Shown piece after piece: positions 58,347-64,000 of a DNA stretch of 64,000 bases (positions are counted from its first letter, which is position 1; each line of letters opens with the position of its first letter). The DNA is from Sepioteuthis lessoniana. Lineage: Eukaryota > Mollusca > Cephalopoda > Myopsida > Loliginidae. The stretch is taken from the NCBI GenBank assembly GCA_963585895.1, contig OY757904.1, positions 934,907 through 998,906 on the forward strand, written 5' to 3'. A program made the position numbers and the translations under genes. The notes beneath the pieces were generated by a model that was not told the origin of the DNA, did not search any database, and saw nothing but the letters and a program-made list of their open reading frames with translations.

Positions 58347-59129
58347 CTATTTCTTTAGCCTTTAAGATACATTTCTAGTATACCAATCTCATATACATAA
58401 TCTATTATTACAAAACTCAAACTTGAGTCAGTCAGCCACCTCACAGGCAAAATTTTTAAATAAATTTTAAAATAATCACGAGAGCTGATATACATAACAG
58501 GTGTGCGTATCGATTGAGGGCGATCTATTGTTGTTTAGTTTGATCTGCGATTTCTAATAGAAATGTATCTCGTAACTGTAACCCTTCAGAAATTAAAGGT
58601 GGCTCTCAATCGAATCACAAAAACATACAATACATCACTTATTCACTCATGCACGCTAAATTAACAAAAAGAATGATTCTGGGATATCCAGTCTTTTTAG
58701 CGTGAAGCGAAAAGACCTAAAGACAAGAGAGTGACTATGTAATTGAAATTATTATTATTATCATTATTACTATTATTTAAAGATATGGTGTCTTTTTTTT
58801 GTGAGGTCAGTTGAAAAGAGTATATCTTAGGAGTTTATTGAACCATAGGTAGCAATCAGATCAATGTGCCATTTTATTACGGAGAAATCTATCAAACGTT
58901 TTGCAATCTTCATAAATAAGCGATTGTTTTGATGAGAGTTTTTTAATAATTCAATTTCATGGTTATTTTGATAAAGTAAATTTTCTACCCTGAAACAGAT
59001 AACAAACATAGCCACAGCTTGCATTCATATATCAAGAGAAATATGTATTTATTCAAGCACTTTTCACATGCAGGATGCGACTCAAGGTTAATTTTTAAGA
59101 GGATATCGACAGGTTTGAATTTAAATATC
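58347..59129. other. AT-rich spacer
   Basis: Nothing recognised. The minus frame 58827-59024 has no known domain. Confidence 0.5.
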
Positions 59130-59205
59130 CTTCTCCTAGATCGGTTCCCATATCAAGGTTAAAGGGCCCAGTCTGCCCTACACAAAGAGAAGTATCAATG
59201 TTGAT
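59130..59205 (-). mobile_element. Type-3 SINE fragment (reverse)
   Basis: The minus strand reads GTAGGGCAGACTGGGCCCTT, then TAACCTTGATATGGGAACCG, matching the body of the type-3 SINE at 22832-22870. Confidence 0.6.
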
Positions 59206-59891
59206 ACGATTGCAACTTAATTTTGAAGACCTTATGAGTCTAAAGTTTTATTTTTGATATGTTTATCTTTAAGTATTGTTTTTAGAAATAATAAATAACT
59301 CGATTTTTAATTATCTATTTCCATATGTTTTTCATAAAGATTATTTAAAGATAAAAGCAAAAAGGTACTTGTCACTTAGCCCCAATAACATTTTCATATA
59401 ATCCCATTATTATATAAATAGCTCAACTTTGTTCACGTTGTCATTGAAATTTAAAGTTTTAGAAATAAAAAAAAACAAAGTTTTAGCATTTTTGATCACA
59501 TCGCGTATTCTTGTTTTTCGATCATTTTATCAATTATAGAATATAAGTGAAAGAAAATAATGTAAATAAAAGAAACTTACATTCGATTCGGAGATTCTTT
59601 CTCCTAATGGCAAGGGAAAAGTTTTCTGACTATAAATGTGACTCCATGTTAGAAACTTGCTTGAAATTTCATTCAAAGTAATGGTGATGTTTCTAAAAGT
59701 CAAAATCAAATTAGTTTGTATGTGCATATGATCATTGTGTTATCCCTTCAATATCTTGGATCAGTCAACGCCACGAACGTTTTCAAATAATAACAAAACA
59801 TACAAGAAATCATTTAGGGTATATCCAAAATAGCAGTGAATATGTTTTAGTGATTTAGATTTAAATTTAATAATAAAAAGATAAAGCGCGC

Positions 59892-59895
<4 letters not shown>
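59206..59895. other. AT-rich spacer
   Basis: Nothing recognised. Confidence 0.5.

Positions 59896-59969
<74 letters not shown>
59896..59969. repeat. Compound (CA)n(TA)n microsatellite
   Basis: About 21 CA units then about 15 TA units. Confidence 0.95.
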
Positions 59970-59971
<2 letters not shown>

Positions 59972-60032
59972 CAAGATCTATATATAAAACGTAAGAAATC
60001 AGCTAAGGTTTAAAGACAGAGGCATTTTTAGT

Positions 60033-60345
60033 TTACCCCTTGCAGGTTTTCCACACCAATGTTCGGTGTTCCTTTGATGACATTTTTTCTGCGGAGTTTA
60101 TTTCGAGAAGTTTTCTTTTTCTGATGTACTCTTTTTCTTTCATCTTTGTTTGTTTGATGCAGTCAACATGTCTAAATTTTTGTGATTTTTCTTCTCTCCA
60201 AGCACCTTGAGGCGTTCCTGATTTGGTAGTCCAAGTCCTTCTATTCATTCTCTTTTTCTACCCTCCATTATCACAATGGCCCATTTTTCAATGGTAAATT
60301 CTATTCCCATATCCTAGTTGTACATTTTTTTTAGTTTGTATCAGG
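60033..60345 (-). mobile_element. Restriction-endonuclease LINE fragment, copy H1
   Basis: The minus strand encodes 'NRRTWTTKSGTPQGAWREEK', aligning by position with the 'GIELPNQDKIRTLGE' region of the family in a shifted frame. It then has 'CIKQTKMKEKEYIRKRKLLE', the post-RT helical region. It is truncated on both sides and lies between copy H2 and a (CA)n tract. Confidence 0.65.
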
Positions 60346-60404
60346 GTCTTCAGTTTTTTTCAGTCTTGGCTGATATCTTGATATCATCCTTGAACATACG
60401 GTGG

Positions 60405-60432
60405 TTATTAATATTATTATTATTATTATTTT
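60405..60432. repeat. (TTA)n microsatellite, tail of LINE copy H2
   Basis: Lies directly at the 3' end of the minus-strand LINE copy at 60434-60910, where copies A and C carry TAA tails. Confidence 0.85.
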
Positions 60433-60910
60433 ACTCCTTGCGATTTTTCACACCGTTGATCGTTGGTAGTTTTTACAGCGAGAGGTGTGTGGGGGGTGCT
60501 GAGTGACAACCAGTTTTCTCATGTCTCATCAGTATTTAACTATGCTTTGGTTTGGATGGTCATAATTATTTCTTCGATTTCCAAATCTTCCAATCTTTTA
60601 CCTTTTTTACATCTCCAGGTCTGATTTTTTGGCCAGGGTTAGATGATCCGTTTGTATCTCAAAATCCCTGAATTTTTTTATGGGTTTTTATCTCTTGTAC
60701 GAATTCTGGTTGGAGCTTATACTATTTTGCAGTATGGTAAAGTTTCAATCTCTTGCTCTATTCCTAGTGGATCGACTTTCCCACCCAATCAGGGGTAGCT
60801 TTGTATTTCTTTTGAGATAATTTGCTGACTTCACTTATTTTGCGATTAACAGTTTCATCACTGTTTCTACTTAATCGATACCAGTTATTCTGTTGTGTTT
60901 TATCAATTTT

Positions 60911-61143
60911 CGTGAATTGAATGACCAGGACCAGAAAATCCGGCGAATACTTACGCACGACACACAGAAACACTGGACAGCTGTTTCGACCCTATCAGGT
61001 CTCATCAGCAGCAGTGTATACCGTGATCTCCACCACTGGAGATCGAACCAGCGACCAGGGATTGCAATGCAGAAACTCTACAACTGAGCCAACAGTCCAT
61101 ATTGGCCACAAGTGACACCAAATTAACTAGTAGTGGCCGGTTG
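60911..61143 (-). mobile_element. tRNA-derived SINE carrying a hammerhead ribozyme motif
   Basis: On the minus strand: a 5' segment GGCCGCGCAACCGGCC (self-complementary arms), then an A box TGGCTCAGTTG (61081-61091) that fits the Pol III consensus at every defined position. A near-consensus B box GGTTCGATCTCC lies at 61038-61049. The hammerhead core follows (separate entry), and the element ends near GTCATTCAATTCACG where the LINE resumes. The heptamer GTTAATT occurs on both sides of the first 23 bases and may be a target duplication or part of the family. Only one copy is present in this window. Confidence 0.75.
60965..61020 (-). ncRNA. Type I hammerhead ribozyme motif
   Basis: On the minus strand the core reads CTGATGA (61008-61002), stem II GACC-TGATAG-GGTC, GAAA (60987-60984), C-AGCT-G as a two-base-pair stem III with a tetraloop (including the A15.1-U16.1 pair), and GTC (60978-60976) as cleavage triplet. 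Predicted cleavage is between 60976 and 60975. Stem I forms from CTG (61011-61009) with CAG (60975-60973). An outer ACA/TGT pairing follows after an internal loop, the usual place for the loop I-loop II contact. All conserved core positions are met. Very short stem III is typical of hammerheads in Penelope-like elements and retrozymes. Confidence 0.75.
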
Positions 61144-61420
61144 CGCGGCCAATTAACTTGAATGTCTCTCTTAGAAGAATATGCAGAGTTTTTTGAGATT
61201 TTCTTTTCTTAACATGTCTCACTCTTCTCATTTGCAATATTTGCCAATTTGTAACTTTTGAAGTTGAGTAGTTTTTCTTGCTTTTTGTTTCTTCTCATAT
61301 TACCGTCACTGTTACTGGCTACTGTAATTAGTCTTTCTTGGCTCTTTTTAATGTATTCATCGAATCTTTGTATAGATGTTTGGGAGCATTCTACATTGTT
61401 ATTCATCTTCCCTTTTAACT

Positions 61421-61676
<256 letters not shown>

Positions 61677-61883
61677 CGCATATTCTCTTGACGATTTACC
61701 AAGAATCAAACAGTAATACCAAATATATCAAATACCTTTTAGAATGTATTCGTTACTTCGATCAACATATAGGGAAATCAATAACTATAGATGCAGGATT
61801 AAATATTTTAATTATGATCAACTTTTACGAGTGGAACAACATTTTCGCCAAGCAGATTATAACACTAGTTTGGTTTGGTTTGC

Positions 61884-64000
61884 TGCATTCGCTTATTATA
61901 TGATTGATGGTTTCGTCTCGATCATCATATGACCTACATTTGCTATTTTGTTGCGTCTAATCTATTCTCGCTCTGATATGATTAACCCTTATGGCGTTGT
62001 TTAGTGCTGCTATTTGGAGAGATTCTGTTTCTCTCTTAAAGTTTCCTTTTCTTAGCCACTCCCAGGTTTTCTTGTGTGAGATGTTGTTTATTAGTCGTTT
62101 AAAACGTCCATAGAATTGTTTTTCTTGCCATTTTTGTTTCCTATTTATTGTCATTCTGTTGGTCTTTGTGTAGTTAGTTTCTTTTCTTATGGCTGTAATC
62201 AGTCCTCCTTCGTGTTTTCCTATGTAGTCCTCGAGTCGTTGTATCGATGTGTCAACGCAGCCTTCAATGCTGGAAAGCCCTCTTCCTTCCTCCTTTCTTG
62301 ATACATACAGTCTGTCAACGTTGTCTCAGGGATGTAATGCCACATGCATGGCCATTATATTCTTGTTCTTTGGTCCATTTGTTAAAGTTCTTTGGTCCAC
62401 TTCACAAAGGGTTCTGAATATCTAACGAGGGGTGCAGCCCAGGTATTTATTTCTTTGATAAGGTTTCTGCTAGATAGTTTTGTCTTGAGTAGCTTTCTAG
62501 TTCTCCTGAGATATTCTTTCTTAATTCTTTATTTCATCTCCACTAGTTTTATGGTGTCAACATCCAAGATACCTAAGTATTTGTACGTTTCCTTCTCTCC
62601 GAGTGTTCTAATCTTGTCTTGATTTGGTAGTTCCATTCCGTCAGTTAGATGTCGTTTGCCACTTTTCATAACTAGCATGGCACATTTTTTTTCTCTCAAA
62701 TTCCATTCATATATCCTGACTGTATATTCTAACCTCATATATTTGAGTTTCCATTTCTTTTTAATTTTTTGCATTCCATTGCTTTTAGGCCTTCAGCTAG
62801 TCCGTCTAATTCTCTTGTCATGTTGTTTATCCATTCGGCCATTTCGCTGTGTTTTTTGGTTGCCATATTTCAGTCCACAATCGTTCGGTTTCTTTTGCAA
62901 CTGTTTGTTGGTATGTTTTTGAGTCATCTCCTCCCAGTTTAGAATTTTCTTTCATTGTTTTGGAATGTTCTGTTTTGTTTGTATTGTTTTACCCTTTGTC
63001 GATATATTTTTAATCTTCCTTATTTCGCCGGTACTTTCTGGTTTATTTCCTCAAGTTGTACTTTTTTTTGTGTTGCTTTTTCGATTTTGTTTCTACATAT
63101 TCCTGCGTCTTTCTTTTGTTTTATCATTTTGGCCTGTTTTCGTAGATTTTTTTCTATCTGCGTTTCCAGTCGAATTTCCCATTCTGGTTTTGAATTTTCT
63201 TTCATGCTTTTTGAGGGGATCCCAATTTTCTTGCAAACTAATTTCGCCCCTGCATAGATTAGTTCATATAATTTAGTTATATTATTCGTTCATATATAAG
63301 GTAGTACTTGATTTATTTTATTCGTTTCCGTCTTAACTATTCTTCATTCTTTGTTTCTTAATGATGGTAAGGTAGTCTTTTCACTGTTCATAATTCTCTT
63401 TAAATTTCTAAGTTTACCTTTTGTTCTTGTGTAAGTGTTTGTTTTGGGTTGTTTGGTTGAGTGGTGTTTCCATTTTCCGAAGTTGGCGATTCATTTCTGT
63501 TAGGCTGTTTGTATTTGTTAATTCTTGATGTGCCTGGTACTGTATTATTATCTTGTTCATTATTTATTTTCTGATGTATTTCTGGTATTTCAAGGTCAGA
63601 AAACCAACTTTTCTTTATTATTGTTATAACTTAGTCGGCAAATCTAGTCTGTAAATTAGCACATTCTTGCCAGATCTCTATCATTTTTTTTCCTATATCA
63701 TCTTTGTGAAGGGTTGCTCCTAAAATAGCCGTGTAGTACAAGTTGGTTGTTTTCCTTAGTCCATGTTTTACATTTACGTCTCTGGTTGTTGTGATTCCTT
63801 TTAATCGTCATTCGTGTATCTGAAAAAAGAACAGCCAACATTCGCAGGATGACGAACGGATCTCCTATGTAGGCTATCAGGTGAGCACCTGCCGATCATG
63901 ACACCCAAGGCTGTTTCCTGGGTCCCACGTTGTGTCATATTTTGATTCAACATTTTTATCATGGATGGTATATTGGGGCTATACCAAGGAGTTGTTTATT
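61884..64000 (-). mobile_element. Restriction-endonuclease LINE copy I, RT core deleted, runs off window
   Basis: On the minus strand from the window end: an N-terminal region with 'INNEQDNNTVPGTSRINKY' equivalents near 63500-63570 and 'NSKPEWEIRLETQIEKNLRK' (63148-63205). Then come 'VAKETERLWTEIWQPKNTAK' near 62850-62910 and 'EWINNMTRELDGLAEG' near 62790-62840. The next recognisable block is the post-RT 'CAMLVMKSGKRHLTDGMELP' (62624-62683) and 'KYLGILDVDTIK' near 62560. The RT palm of about 300 residues is absent. The 3' part continues to the knuckle CRSYDDRDETINHIISEC (61886-61942), whose second Cys is Tyr, and is cut off there. Confidence 0.85.

Larger units (their letters stand above)
60434..61420 (-). 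mobile_element. Restriction-endonuclease LINE copy H2, interrupted by a SINE
   Basis: The upstream part, 61145-61420, encodes 'SIQRFDEYIKKSQERLITVA' and neighbours. The downstream part, 60434-60908, encodes 'KTQQNNWYRLSRNSDETVNR' (damaged CCHC knuckle; both Cys of the first pair are lost), 'DWVGKSIH', and further on a worn endonuclease core near 60620-60660. Between them, 60911-61143 is the tRNA-headed SINE, so the LINE inserted first. Some LINE sequence at the SINE junction is missing. Frameshifts are frequent. Confidence 0.8.

Noticed and set aside
62955-63276. Plus-strand frames rich in Phe, Leu and Cys
   Set aside because: Antisense shadows of the lysine-rich N-terminal region of LINE copy I.

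Overview
This window looks like intergenic or intronic DNA from a cephalopod mollusc, most likely an octopus. The sequence is AT-rich and packed with long (AT)n, (CA)n, (GA)n and trinucleotide microsatellites. It carries several tRNA-derived SINE families, two abundant LINE families (an RTE-like element with an apurinic-type endonuclease, and an element ending in a CCHC knuckle plus a restriction-like endonuclease), Tc1/mariner DNA transposons and Penelope-like debris. No complete host gene is visible. Almost every long open frame is a microsatellite translation or lies inside a decayed transposable element. The species call is inference from repeat content.

Layout. 1-9.6 kb: AT-rich spacer with microsatellites, a type-2 SINE (1.24 kb), an inverted pair of type-1 SINEs (3.08 and 4.13 kb), two weak tRNA-like repeats (6.4-6.9 kb) and a possible pogo-like MITE (7.97 kb). 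9.7-14.8 kb: three 3' fragments of the restriction-endonuclease LINE, one fragment of a related LINE, and a type-1 SINE. 17.1-18.7 kb: a whole but inactivated Tc1 element with long inverted repeats. 19.8-26.8 kb: RTE 3' ends, a type-3 SINE, a minus-strand restriction-endonuclease LINE fragment and a truncated type-1 SINE. 28.6-31.6 kb: RTE 3' end, Penelope-like fragments, a type-3 SINE and a mariner remnant. 32.4-37.5 kb: a small membrane-protein-like frame, a candidate solo LTR, a composite repeat with degenerate tandem units, an internally deleted LINE fragment with a perfect palindrome, and a type-1 SINE. 38.8-47.8 kb: RTE fragments, including a nearly full-length minus-strand copy (40.85-43.73 kb), a mariner-derived MITE, and a small frame that may be a host exon (45.4 kb). 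48.2-56.5 kb: LINE pieces, a broken copy of a multicopy invertebrate gene family, a reverse type-2 SINE and a second, older Tc1 remnant. 60.0-64.0 kb: minus-strand restriction-endonuclease LINE copies, one interrupted by a tRNA-headed SINE.

The most striking item is in that last SINE. Its minus strand carries what reads as a complete type I hammerhead ribozyme core (60965-61020): CTGATGA, a 4-bp stem II, GAAA, a 2-bp stem III with a tetraloop, and a GTC cleavage triplet. It lies just downstream of RNA polymerase III A and B boxes. Three weaker hammerhead-like relics occur at 22.26, 29.77 and 37.17 kb, one of them at the end of a Penelope-like fragment.

The genes do not form a pathway. The window is a record of successive transposon insertions. 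The LINE tails seed particular trinucleotide microsatellites, and internal deletions have left several non-autonomous derivatives.
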